Positions 7,038 to 16,051 of a DNA stretch of 49,927 nt are shown in pieces. The notes beneath the pieces are model-generated. The model had not been told where the DNA came from. It ran no database searches and worked only from the letters and a program-made list of their open reading frames with translations. Position numbers and translations under genes: made by a program. The first letter of the stretch is position 1. Each line of letters opens with the position of its first letter. The stretch covers positions 1 to 49,927 of the forward strand of contig DASXYP010000021.1 of the NCBI GenBank assembly GCA_036502405.1, read 5' to 3'. This DNA is from Chersky-806 sp036502405 (lineage in GTDB: Bacteria > Actinomycetota > Acidimicrobiia > IMCC26256 > JAENVU01).

Positions 7038-9824
7038 ATGACCAGGTGGGCGCGGATCGGCAACGGTGCCCGCACGCGGCTCTCGCTCGTGCTCGCCGCA
7101 CTGCTCGTCGCGTCCCTCACGATCGCCGGCCACGCGACCACCGCCGCGGCCGCGGCCACACCGGGCGCGCCCACCCGGCTCACGACGAACGGCATGCGGC
7201 CGGCGATCGGCGTCGACCCCGACGCGATCCAGTTCGCCTGGCGGGTCACCGATCCGGCGCGCGGCGCCCTCCAGTCCACCTACCGCATCCTGGTCAGCCG
7301 GCAGCCGACGAGCCGGCCCGGGTCGGCGGGCATCGTGTGGGACACCGGCCGGGTGCGCTCGGCGCAACAGGCGTTCGTCCCGTACACCGGACCGCGGCTC
7401 CAGGGTGATGCGCAGTACTGGTGGACGGTCTCGACCGGCGACGGCGCCGGCACCGCCGGCGCGTTCGCGCGCCCGGTCCCGTTCGTGACCGTGCCTCGCA
7501 CGGCCGACTGGCACGCACAGTGGGTGACGCCGGGTGCCTCGCCGCCGTCGCACGACGAGATGACCTACGTGCGGACCACCGTCCATGTCGGTTCCGGGCC
7601 GATCGTGCGCGCCACCGCCTACATCGCCGCGTCCCACCAGTACCAGCTCTGGGTCAACGGCCACCGCGCCGCGGCCGGCCCGTCGTTCTCCTATCCGGAC
7701 GAGCAGTACGTCGAGGCCACCGACGTGACCGCGCGGCTGCGGTCCGGCGCGAACGGCATCGGCGTGCTGCACCACTGGTACGGGCCGGGCCAGGGTCGGC
7801 CTGCAGGGCAGCCCGGGCTGCTGGCCGAGATCTCGGTCACCCACCGCGACGGATCGCACGAGGTCTTCGGCACCGACGGGACGTGGCGCGAGACGCCGGC
7901 CGAGTGGTCGCCAGGGACGCCACGCAACGACGAGGGCGACTTCACCGAGATCGTGGACGGGCGCGGGCACCCAGCCGGTTGGTCCACGCCCGCCTTCGAC
8001 GACGCCGCCTGGCATCCGATCGCGGTGCTCGGGCCGCCGGGGACGCCGCCGTTCACCGACCTCGTCGCGCAGCGCACCCGGATCGCACGCCACGCGGTGC
8101 GGCCGCAGTCGGTGCGCACGCTCCCGAGCGGTTCGGTCGTGGCGGACTACGGCGCGATCGACGCTGCGAGCCCGGTGGTGCGGTTCCGCCACGGCGTTGC
8201 CGGGCACCCGGTGACGATGCGGGCGGGGTTCGCGCTCGCCCCCGACGGCTCCGTGTCGGCGACGCACGAGAACCAGGGCACGGACATGAGCTACCGGTAC
8301 ACCCAGCCGGCCGGGAGCTCGACCTTCGCCGCATACGGCTACCTGGCGTTCCGGTACCTCGAGGTCGACGACCCGGGTGAGCCGCTGAGCGCCGGTCAGC
8401 TCACGATCGAGGCGCGCCACGCGGCGATGCCCGCGGGCGACGACGCCACGTTCCGCACGTCCGACCCGAAGGTCGACGCGGTCTGGTCCCTCACCCGTCG
8501 CTCCGCGCTCTACGTCAGCCAGGAGCAGTTCGTCGACACCCCGACGCGCGAGAAGGGCCAGTTCCTCCTCGACTCCTACGACGACTCGCAGGCGACGACG
8601 CGCGCGTTCGGCGAGCAGAACCTCACGTGGCAGGCGCTCCGTGACTTCGCGCGCTCACAGTCCCGCTACTGGCCCGACGGCCGGCTCAACGTCGTCTACC
8701 CGAACAGTGACGGTGCCCGCGACATCCCCGACAACACCGAGCGCTACCCGGACTGGCTCTGGCAGTACTTCGTGGCCACCGGCGACCGCGCGACCCTTCG
8801 TGAGCTCGCGCCTGTCGCCACCCGCGTCGCGTCGTACATCGCCGCGGCGACGGACCCGACGACCGGACTCGTGACCAAGCTCCCCGGTGGTGGCGAGGAC
8901 TACCTCTACGGCGCGGTCGACTGGCCGCCGCCGATGCGCTACGGGTACGACATGGCGACCGTGGCCCGCACGACCGTCAACGCGCTTGCGGCGGAGGCGT
9001 ACGCCCGAGTGGCAGACATGGCGGATGCCCTCGGCGATGTCGCGAGCGCGGCGGCGTGGCGCAGCCGTCTCGCCGCGCTCGCCACCGCGATGAACGGCCG
9101 CCTGCGCCGACCCGACGGCACTTACGTCGACGGGCTCGAGGCCGACGGGTCCATGAGCCAGCACGTGAGCCAGCAGGCGAACGCGTTCGCGCTCGACGCC
9201 GGCATCGTCCCGCTCGCGGCCCACGCCGCGGTCGGCTCGGCTGTCGCCGCGCTGCGCGTCGCGATGGGGCCGGACAACGGGCTCGTGCTGCTGCGCGCGC
9301 TGCACGACGCGGGCCGGGACGCCGACGTGCGCCGGATCCTCACCGACGCCACCGGTCCCGGCTGGGCGCAGATCGTCGCGCAGCACGGAACGTTCACCTG
9401 GGAGACGTGGGCCCCCGACGATGCCGACGGCGACAGCACCTCACACGGCTGGGGGTCCGCGGCGCTCGCCGCGCTGCCCGAGACCTTCCTCGGGGTCACG
9501 ACGGTCGCCCCCGGCCGCACCGCCACCGGCGCCCGCCTCGCGGTCGTCCAGCCCGATGCCGGGCTCGCCCGCGCGTCGGGCACGGTGCCGACCGTCAGCG
9601 GCCCGGTGGCCGTCGCCTGGCGTCGGGGCGCCGGCACCGAGCTGCGCCTCCACGTCCCCGCCAACGTGTCCGTACGCGTCGCGATGCGGGCCCGCACGAC
9701 CGGCGACGTCACCGAGTCCGGTCACCCGATTCGCGGCGGCCCCGGCATCCGCGTGTCCGGGGCTCGGGCGGGGATCGTCGAGCTCACCGTCGGCGCCGGG
9801 TCCTGGTCGTTTCGGGCCGCGTGA
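7038..9824 (+). CDS. Secreted GH78-type alpha-L-rhamnosidase
   Basis: About 928 residues with a Sec signal peptide (Arg near the start, hydrophobic core, an alanine-rich cut region around residue 35). It is then built like GH78: an N-terminal beta-sandwich with PTRLTTNG.RPAIGVD and the YQLWVNG motif, a second sandwich, an (alpha/alpha)6 barrel from about residue 480, and a C-terminal beta domain. The barrel motif TFTWETWAP holds Glu789, matching the general base of the family's ATTxWExW. The usual general-acid segment DxxxRDExxGW is replaced by DTPTREKGQFLLDSYDDSQ, so specificity may differ from typical rhamnosidases. I chose the ATG at 7038 because a GAGGGG lies six bases upstream and it leaves a short signal peptide; the ATG at 6996 is the alternative. 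Confidence 0.8.
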   Translation: MTRWARIGNGARTRLSLVLAALLVASLTIAGHATTAAAAATPGAPTRLTTNGMRPAIGVDPDAIQFAWRVTDPARGALQSTYRILVSRQPTSRPGSAGIVWDTGRVRSAQQAFVPYTGPRLQGDAQYWWTVSTGDGAGTAGAFARPVPFVTVPRTADWHAQWVTPGASPPSHDEMTYVRTTVHVGSGPIVRATAYIAASHQYQLWVNGHRAAAGPSFSYPDEQYVEATDVTARLRSGANGIGVLHHWYGPGQGRPAGQPGLLAEISVTHRDGSHEVFGTDGTWRETPAEWSPGTPRNDEGDFTEIVDGRGHPAGWSTPAFDDAAWHPIAVLGPPGTPPFTDLVAQRTRIARHAVRPQSVRTLPSGSVVADYGAIDAASPVVRFRHGVAGHPVTMRAGFALAPDGSVSATHENQGTDMSYRYTQPAGSSTFAAYGYLAFRYLEVDDPGEPLSAGQLTIEARHAAMPAGDDATFRTSDPKVDAVWSLTRRSALYVSQEQFVDTPTREKGQFLLDSYDDSQATTRAFGEQNLTWQALRDFARSQSRYWPDGRLNVVYPNSDGARDIPDNTERYPDWLWQYFVATGDRATLRELAPVATRVASYIAAATDPTTGLVTKLPGGGEDYLYGAVDWPPPMRYGYDMATVARTTVNALAAEAYARVADMADALGDVASAAAWRSRLAALATAMNGRLRRPDGTYVDGLEADGSMSQHVSQQANAFALDAGIVPLAAHAAVGSAVAALRVAMGPDNGLVLLRALHDAGRDADVRRILTDATGPGWAQIVAQHGTFTWETWAPDDADGDSTSHGWGSAALAALPETFLGVTTVAPGRTATGARLAVVQPDAGLARASGTVPTVSGPVAVAWRRGAGTELRLHVPANVSVRVAMRARTTGDVTESGHPIRGGPGIRVSGARAGIVELTVGAGSWSFRAA

Positions 9825-9840
9825 CCGTCGCGCGTCGGGC

Positions 9841-10800
9841 TCAGGACCGCCCGGCCGCATCGAGCCACGGCGTGAGGTCCAGCTTCGGGTAGCGGAGCGC
9901 GGTCTCGGCGAGCATGTCGGCGTCCCAGATCGGGTGGCCGGGCCTCGGGAACCCGAAGAGCGCGAGCTCGTCGGGCGTCGACGCCTCGGCGAACCGATCC
10001 CACTCGGCGGAGTTCGCGCGGGACTGGAGGGAGTCGTAGCCGACCCAGTCCTGCGCCACGTGCTTGAAGCTGACGTTGAGGAGGAAGCGGGCGCCGCCCG
10101 GGTCGGTGAGGTCGACGCCGCGGTGGAACACGTCGGGCCGGTAGGCGAGCAACGAGCCACGCACACCCGTGGCCGCCTGCTCCGCGGCGTAGATCGCGGG
10201 ATCCCCGTCCGGCATGATCAGCGGCTCGGTCGGCGAGTGACCGGCCGAGTCGGGCAGGGGCACCAGGTGGGTCGGCGCGGTGCCCTCGTGGACGTCCGAC
10301 AGGTAGAGGAACGACTCGACGTGCAACCAGGGGGTCTGGGTCAACGGCGGCAGGAACGAGTGGTTCCGGTCGGTGTGCATGGGCTGCTCGTAGTTCGTGA
10401 GCCCGGTGTACTTCGCGTTCGACCGGGCCTGGTAGAGCCGGAGGTCGGACGCCTGGAGCGCGCGCTGCATGAAGTCGACGATCGCCGGATGCACGCAGAG
10501 CCGGTTGAGGGCGCCGGAACCGGGAAAGGGGAACTCGCGCAGCCAGGTGTGCTGCTCGGGACGGAAGCCCGGACCGGTCGGGGGCCACACCCACTCCTCG
10601 TGCCGGGGTGGCGGCCGCCCGAGCCACCGCTCGGTCTCCCCCGCGGGGTCGGCGTGGTACGCCTCCGCCGTCGGGAACATCAGGGCCAGGTCCGCGACCG
10701 CGGCGTCGATCTCGTCCGTGCTCACCAGGCCCTCGATGAGGACCCACCCGTTCTCCCGCCATGTGGTGACCGCCGACTCGGGCGCCAGGGTCGGGTTCAC
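9841..10800 (-). CDS. Phytanoyl-CoA dioxygenase (PhyH) family oxygenase
   Basis: A 319-residue Fe(II)/2-oxoglutarate-dependent oxygenase of the PhyH family. The iron facial triad is visible as His142-x-Asp144 (in MHTDRNHS) and His226 (in DVFHRGVDL), with the 2-oxoglutarate-binding Arg expected in GGARFLLNVS just after. Substrates in this family range from fatty acyl-CoAs to small natural products, and none can be named here. The GTG start at 10800 overlaps the TGA stop of the Liv fusion gene in a GTGA, so translation is probably coupled and the enzyme may act on whatever that transporter imports. It is the last gene of the minus-strand uptake operon and converges with the GH78 gene. Confidence 0.8.
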   Translation of the reverse strand: MNPTLAPESAVTTWRENGWVLIEGLVSTDEIDAAVADLALMFPTAEAYHADPAGETERWLGRPPPRHEEWVWPPTGPGFRPEQHTWLREFPFPGSGALNRLCVHPAIVDFMQRALQASDLRLYQARSNAKYTGLTNYEQPMHTDRNHSFLPPLTQTPWLHVESFLYLSDVHEGTAPTHLVPLPDSAGHSPTEPLIMPDGDPAIYAAEQAATGVRGSLLAYRPDVFHRGVDLTDPGGARFLLNVSFKHVAQDWVGYDSLQSRANSAEWDRFAEASTPDELALFGFPRPGHPIWDADMLAETALRYPKLDLTPWLDAAGRS

Positions 10801-13736
10801 GAACCGTCGGTGCCTTCGTCGCGAAGGTCTCCGTCGGCCGAGCTCGGGACGCGCGCCGATACGGCGGCCGGCTGGAGGACCTCGTCCGCGTTGCTGCGCT
10901 TGGTCGCGCGCTCGTCGGTGCCGAGGTACGACGCGACGACGAGCGGGTCGCTGCGGATCGTCGCCGACTCGCCTTCCGCGATCACCGCGCCCGCCTCCAT
11001 GCAGTAGACGCGGTCGGAGATCGCCATGATGAGCGGCAGGTCGTGCTCGACGACGACGAGTGTCGCGTCGAGCTCCTGCTGCACCCGCTTGATCAGGGGC
11101 CCGAACGCTTCCGCCTCGCGCTGGGCCACGCCCGCGGTCGGCTCGTCGAGGCAGATCACCCGCGGGGCGACCGCGAGCACCGAGGCCAGCTCGACGATGC
11201 GCCGGGTGCCGGTCGAGAGCTCGGCGATGAACCGGTCGGCGTAGCGGCCGAGACCGAGGAAGTCGATGAGCTCGGCCGCTTCGGCGCGCTTCGACCGCTC
11301 GTGCTTCGTCGCGTTCGGGAGGTAGAGCAGGGAGCCCCAGAACGACGTGCGGTGCCGGGCCTCGAGCGCGAGCTGCACCGTCTCGCGCACGGTCAGCTCC
11401 GGGAAGAGAGTCGCCGCCTGGAACGTGCGCCCCAATCCGTAGTGCGAGCGCCGGTGGGCGGGGAGCTTCGAGACGTCCTTGCCCAGCAGCTCGACCGTCC
11501 CGGAGCTCGGCACGTACCCGCCGATCGCGTTCAGCAGCGTCGACTTGCCGGCGCCGTTGGTGCCGATGAGCCCGATCACCTCGCCCGCATCGGCGCGGAA
11601 GTCGACGTGGTCGACCGCGACCAGCCCGCCGAAGGTCACCGTCAGCCCCGTGGTCGAGATCACGCTGCCGTCCGCGTTGGCGACGATCGGCCGCTCGATC
11701 GCCGTGTGCAGCGAGACCGGCGGCGCCGTGCGCGTCTTCGTCGCCACCTCGGGCAACCGCCCTTCGAGCCAATTCAGGATCGAGCTGCGCAGCCAGTAGC
11801 CGATCTGGGTGAAGCCGCCCGGGATGTAGAGCAGGATGATGAGCAGACCGATGCTCGACGTGAACAGCGGCACGGTCTGGTTGTCGGGCCAGAACGCGGG
11901 GAGCCCGATCACCCAGACCGCACCGACCACCGCGCCGGCGAGGCTGCCGAGTCCGCCGATCACCGCGAGCGCGACGAGCACGAGCGAGTCCTCGACGCGG
12001 AAGAACCGCTCCTGGAAGCCGATCGTCACGACGAGCCCGCCGAGGATCGCGCCGCCGAGGCCGGCGACGAAGCCCGCGACCGCGAAGGCCATCAGCTTGG
12101 AGCGTCTCGGTGAGACGGTGAACGCCGACGCGGCCGGCTCGTTCTCCCGGACGCCGATGATCGACCGCCCGATGCCCGTCCGCCGGAGGTGGCCCGCGAG
12201 GATCAGCACGATCACCAGCACCGCGAGCGTGAAGTAGTAGTAGCTGCGGTTGAGGTGCGCGAGGTCGATCGGGCCGAGGTGCCCGCGCGCGAGCTGCACC
12301 GTCGTCGCGTCCACCTCGCCGGTGAAGATCGGCCGGGAGAAGATGTACGCCTGCGCCGCGATCGCGAACGCGAGCGTGCTGATGCCGAGCAGCAGCCCCT
12401 TCACCCGCAGCGCACCGAAGCCCACGAGCACCGCGACCAGGCAGGCGATGACCGCGCCGACGAGCAGCGCGGGCACGAACGGGAGCTTCGGCAGGCTCCC
12501 CTGCACGATCCGGGTCGAGCGCCAGCCGATGTCGAACGTCACGCCACGCACGAGCGCGGCCGCGCTGAGCGCACCGATGCCGGCGAACGCCATCTGACCC
12601 AGCGACAGCTGCCCGGCCCACCCCGTGAGCACCGTGACCGACACCGCGCAGATCGCGAACGCGAGGACCATCGCGTACGTCTGCTGGTGGAAGGACTGCG
12701 TGACGATCAGCGGGAGGACGATCGCGAAGACGAGCGCGAACCCGGCGAGGAGCTGGGGCATGCGCCGCACCCACCAGATCTCCTTCAACCGCTCGGGCAC
12801 GGGAGGCACCCGCGGCGCGAAGGAGAAGCTCTCCGCGCCGGAGTCGTCGCTGCGGCTCATCCGGGCCACGAGGAACAGCACGAGGATCAGCACCACGAAC
12901 TGCACGAGGCCCACGGTGTTCGGGAAGTTGAACACGAGCACCTGGTACAGGATCCCGATCCCGATCGCGCCTGCGACTGCCCGAGGGAACGAGCGCATCC
13001 CGCCGATCAGCGCGGCAGAGAGGCCGAGCAGCAGGGTCTCGGGCCCGATCGACACGAGCTCGGTCGATCCCTGCTCGGTGGCGTACAGGATGATCGACAC
13101 CGCGGAGAGGAAGCCGGCGATCGTCCAGATCGCGGTCGAGACGAGCTTCGGGCTGATGCCGGTGAGGCGCGCGAGGTCCGCGTTCGACGCGGACGCGCGC
13201 ACCGAGATGCCGAAGCGCGTGTGCCCGAGCAGCCACCACAGCCCGAGCGCGATCAGCGGCACCACGATCAGCACGAGCAGCTGGGAGCCTTCGATCGTGA
13301 TGCTGCTGAGGTGCCACTCCCCCGTGATCGGGGTCGGGTACGCGGTCTGCAGCGACCCGGTGCGGTAGTCCGGAAGCGTCATCGTGATCGCCCGGGCGAG
13401 CTCCGCGACGCCGATCGTGGCGACGAGCACGATGACGCGCGGCGCCTTGAACAGACGCCTGATCACCGCGAGCTCGACCAGGGTGCCGGCGAGTGTCCCG
13501 GCCGCGACGGCGAGGAACAGCGACGGCCAGTACGGCCAGTGCGCCTTGCCGGCCATGAGCGCCAGCAGTGCGGCGGCGGGAACCCCGAGGTCGGCCACCG
13601 CGAAGTTGATGACCCGGCTCGACCGGTAGATGAGGACGATGCCCATCGCGATCAGCGACACGATCAGGCCGCGGACGACGCCGATGAAGATGAGGTTCGC
13701 GGTCCAGATGTGGGGAACGAGGATCGAGCTGAGCAC
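10797..13736 (-). CDS. LivH-LivM-LivG triple-fusion ABC transporter
   Basis: A single 979-residue chain joins three parts of a branched-chain amino acid-type (HAAT) ABC importer that are usually separate. Residues 1 to about 300 are a LivH permease (GVVRGLIVSLIAMGIVLIYR start), about 320-650 a LivM permease (GQLSLGQMAFAGIGAL and the NRSYYYFTL region), and about 690-960 a LivG ATPase. Walker A is GTNGAGKST at 725-733, Walker B VICLDEPTAG, and the signature is LSTGTRR where LSGGQ is common; that variant is normal for LivG. It starts at GTG 13736, six bases after the stop of the MFS-LivF gene. With the binding protein at 16052-17425 and the LivF domain upstream, the set is complete. The substrate is unknown and need not be an amino acid. 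Confidence 0.9.
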   Translation of the reverse strand: MLSSILVPHIWTANLIFIGVVRGLIVSLIAMGIVLIYRSSRVINFAVADLGVPAAALLALMAGKAHWPYWPSLFLAVAAGTLAGTLVELAVIRRLFKAPRVIVLVATIGVAELARAITMTLPDYRTGSLQTAYPTPITGEWHLSSITIEGSQLLVLIVVPLIALGLWWLLGHTRFGISVRASASNADLARLTGISPKLVSTAIWTIAGFLSAVSIILYATEQGSTELVSIGPETLLLGLSAALIGGMRSFPRAVAGAIGIGILYQVLVFNFPNTVGLVQFVVLILVLFLVARMSRSDDSGAESFSFAPRVPPVPERLKEIWWVRRMPQLLAGFALVFAIVLPLIVTQSFHQQTYAMVLAFAICAVSVTVLTGWAGQLSLGQMAFAGIGALSAAALVRGVTFDIGWRSTRIVQGSLPKLPFVPALLVGAVIACLVAVLVGFGALRVKGLLLGISTLAFAIAAQAYIFSRPIFTGEVDATTVQLARGHLGPIDLAHLNRSYYYFTLAVLVIVLILAGHLRRTGIGRSIIGVRENEPAASAFTVSPRRSKLMAFAVAGFVAGLGGAILGGLVVTIGFQERFFRVEDSLVLVALAVIGGLGSLAGAVVGAVWVIGLPAFWPDNQTVPLFTSSIGLLIILLYIPGGFTQIGYWLRSSILNWLEGRLPEVATKTRTAPPVSLHTAIERPIVANADGSVISTTGLTVTFGGLVAVDHVDFRADAGEVIGLIGTNGAGKSTLLNAIGGYVPSSGTVELLGKDVSKLPAHRRSHYGLGRTFQAATLFPELTVRETVQLALEARHRTSFWGSLLYLPNATKHERSKRAEAAELIDFLGLGRYADRFIAELSTGTRRIVELASVLAVAPRVICLDEPTAGVAQREAEAFGPLIKRVQQELDATLVVVEHDLPLIMAISDRVYCMEAGAVIAEGESATIRSDPLVVASYLGTDERATKRSNADEVLQPAAVSARVPSSADGDLRDEGTDGS

Positions 13737-13741
13737 CGCTA

Positions 13742-15982
13742 TCAGCCGCCCTCGTCCCCGAAGAAGACGGCGCGGGCGAGGTCGTCACGGGCCATGAGGT
13801 CCGCGGTGGCGCCCTCGAACTTGACCTCGCCCTTCTCGAGGAAGATGGCCCGGTCCGAGATCGCCAAGGCGATGTTCAGCGACTGCTCGACGATCACCAT
13901 CGTCTGTCCCTGCTCGCGCAGCTGGTCGATGAGCTCGAGCATCCGCTGCACGACGATCGGCGCGAGCCCGAGCGACAGCTCGTCGATGATCAACACGTCC
14001 GGCTTGTGGATCAGCACGCGCGCGAGGGCGAGCATCTGCTGCTGGCCGCCGGAGAGGCTGCTCGCCATCTGCTTCTGCCGCTCGCGCAGCTCGGGGAACA
14101 GCTCGAGCACGCCGGCGATCGTCTCGTCCACCTCGGCCTTCGACCCCTCGTCGAGCCAGGCGCTCACCGCGAGGTTCTGATCGACGGTGAGGGCCGGGAA
14201 CACGCCGTTGCCGCCCGGCAGCGACACGATCCCCAGCTTCACGCGGTCCTCGGGCGAGACGTACGTGATGTTGCGCCCGTCGAGGCGCACGACACCGCGC
14301 TCGGGCACCTCGAGCCCACTGATCACCCGCAGGATCGTGGACTTCCCCGCGCCGTTCGTGCCGAGCAGCGCGACGCACTCGCCGTGCGCGATCTCGAAGT
14401 TCACGTCGAAGAGGACCTGGACCGTGCCGTACGAGAAGTCGATGTTGGCAACTTGGAGCGCCGGCGTCGCCTCGCCCCGCTCGTTGCGCTTGCGGTGCTC
14501 CTCCTGCTCCTCGAGCAGCTCCTCGACGACGAGCGACAGGTCGCCGCGGATGAAGCGCGCGCCGTTCATCAGGAGCAGGCCACCGATGATGCTCGTCGGC
14601 ACCCCCAACGCGATGACGGTGCCCCGCACCCCGATCGCGTTCGTGAAGAAGCCGGAGAGCACCCCGCCGAGGAACCCGCCGATGAAGAAGATGTACATCG
14701 TGGCCATCGCGGTGCCCATGCCGCGGAGCCGGTACGGCACCACGGCCTGGAGCACGGGGCCGGTCATCGCGAACGCGGAGGTGGTGAGCACGGCCTGCGG
14801 GACGCCGAGGATCCAGAACGCGGTCGAGCTGTGCACCGAGTACTGGAGCGGGGTGAACAGCGCCGAGGGCAGGATCAGCGCACCGACCATGGCCAGCGCC
14901 TTGGCCGGGTTCACCCGGTAGACCCGGTCGAAGTAGCGGCCGATGTACGGCAGGACCGGGAGCGCGGCGATGCCCGAGAGGCTCAGGATCAGGCCGCGCT
15001 GGAGCACGTCGTGGATGTGCAGGTTGTCGTGCAGGTAGAGCGACGCGAGCTCGCCCTGGCTGAAGAGCCCGAACCCGAGGGCGCAGAACGCGACGAGGAC
15101 GGTCTTGATCGTCGCGATCTTCTTGATCCGGGCGAACGCCGACTCCATCGAGATCGGGGCCGGGTTCTCGTCCTCGATGACCTCGCCGAGGACGTCGTCC
15201 TTCTCGAACTGTCCGCGGGGCGGCTCCTTCATCCAGAACGCGACGATGGCGACGATCGCGACCGGGATGCCGAGGATGTACCAGGCCCAGCGCCAGCCCT
15301 GGGGACCGCCGGCCCAGGTCGCGATCGCGGCGGCGAGCACCGGGCTGCACAGCCCGATGCCGTGCGCCCCCATGTTCATCACCGCCGACATCCGGGCGCG
15401 GATGCCGATCGGGTAGTTGTCGGCGATCAGCGACTGGTGCACGGGGATGCTGTTCGACTTCGCGATGCCCGTGGCGAAGCGGGTCCAGAACAGCATGAAG
15501 GCGTTGACCGCGAAGCCCGACAGCAGCACGAAGAACGAGAAGAAGAGGCTCGCGACGCCGACGATCGGGACCCGGCGCACGCGGTCGGCGAGCCAGCCCA
15601 TCGGGACCGCTCCGAGCACGAAGAACGCGGACGAGGCGGTGCCGATGAAGACGATCGCCCCGCTGCTGATGTGGAACGTCTGGCGGATCTCGGGTCCGAG
15701 GACCTGGATCGCGGCACCCTCGAGCTCGTCGAACGCGAGCAGCAGCCCGAGCACGACGAACATCAGCTTCCCGCCCCGGGCGAACGCCTCCTTGAACGTG
15801 ACCGGCTCGGAGTTCACGCCGGGGAGGAGGTCGTCCGGGAAGATCACCTGCTCGCTGGCGCGCGCCTGTGCCTCCTGCCGCGCCGCCTCCTCGTCCAGGA
15901 CCGCGGACGCGAGTGCTGCGGCGTCGCCCCGGGTGTCTTGCGTGTCGCCCAACCTGACCGCCTTCGCCCCAGATCGGCTCAC
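13742..15982 (-). CDS. MFS permease fused to a LivF-type ABC ATPase
   Basis: A 746-residue protein with two unrelated transport modules. Residues about 65-480 form a 12-helix major facilitator permease, including the GWLADRVRRVP loop 2-3 motif, a large central cytoplasmic loop at about 270-310, and FDRVYRVNPAK in the loop that mirrors it. Residues about 505-740 form a LivF-type ATPase: Walker A GTNGAGKST at 541-549, signature LSGGQQQ, and Walker B IIDELSLGLAP, where Leu replaces the usual Pro after DE. The first 60 residues are charged and cytoplasmic. I chose the GTG at 15982, which leaves a leader of about 11 bases behind the predicted promoter. The downstream gene supplies LivH, LivM and LivG, so the ATPase domain is the missing LivF. 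Why an MFS domain is tethered to it is unclear. Confidence 0.85.
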   Translation of the reverse strand: MSRSGAKAVRLGDTQDTRGDAAALASAVLDEEAARQEAQARASEQVIFPDDLLPGVNSEPVTFKEAFARGGKLMFVVLGLLLAFDELEGAAIQVLGPEIRQTFHISSGAIVFIGTASSAFFVLGAVPMGWLADRVRRVPIVGVASLFFSFFVLLSGFAVNAFMLFWTRFATGIAKSNSIPVHQSLIADNYPIGIRARMSAVMNMGAHGIGLCSPVLAAAIATWAGGPQGWRWAWYILGIPVAIVAIVAFWMKEPPRGQFEKDDVLGEVIEDENPAPISMESAFARIKKIATIKTVLVAFCALGFGLFSQGELASLYLHDNLHIHDVLQRGLILSLSGIAALPVLPYIGRYFDRVYRVNPAKALAMVGALILPSALFTPLQYSVHSSTAFWILGVPQAVLTTSAFAMTGPVLQAVVPYRLRGMGTAMATMYIFFIGGFLGGVLSGFFTNAIGVRGTVIALGVPTSIIGGLLLMNGARFIRGDLSLVVEELLEEQEEHRKRNERGEATPALQVANIDFSYGTVQVLFDVNFEIAHGECVALLGTNGAGKSTILRVISGLEVPERGVVRLDGRNITYVSPEDRVKLGIVSLPGGNGVFPALTVDQNLAVSAWLDEGSKAEVDETIAGVLELFPELRERQKQMASSLSGGQQQMLALARVLIHKPDVLIIDELSLGLAPIVVQRMLELIDQLREQGQTMVIVEQSLNIALAISDRAIFLEKGEVKFEGATADLMARDDLARAVFFGDEGG

Positions 15983-15999
15983 GAACCCTGGGTCCCGGG

Positions 16000-16030
16000 A
16001 TCGTATTCTGTCCCTGACACGTGTGTCAGG
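16000..16030 (-). promoter_or_regulatory. Promoter with overlapping palindromic operator before MFS-LivF
   Basis: Read on the minus strand, CTGACA (16029-16024) and TACGAT (16005-16000) make a -35/-10 pair 18 bases apart. The -35 lies inside an inverted repeat at 16013-16030 with 8-bp arms CCTGACAC/GTGTCAGG and two central bases. A repressor bound there would block polymerase. The inner 14 bases differ at one position from the site at 17473-17486. The regulator is not in the window; size and symmetry suggest a TetR-like protein. Confidence 0.65.
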
Positions 16031-16051
16031 TTTGCGCGCTCGGTGAGCCCG

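Noticed and set aside
10801..13788. A possible extension of the PhyH protein by about 1,000 residues upstream in its frame
   Set aside because: The extra residues are Arg-rich and the GTG at 10800, coupled to the previous stop, begins just before the first family strand.
12189..14180. A plus-strand open frame of over 600 codons opposite the Liv fusion
   Set aside because: Composition is low-complexity and charged, and the frame crosses the ends of two well-supported minus-strand genes.
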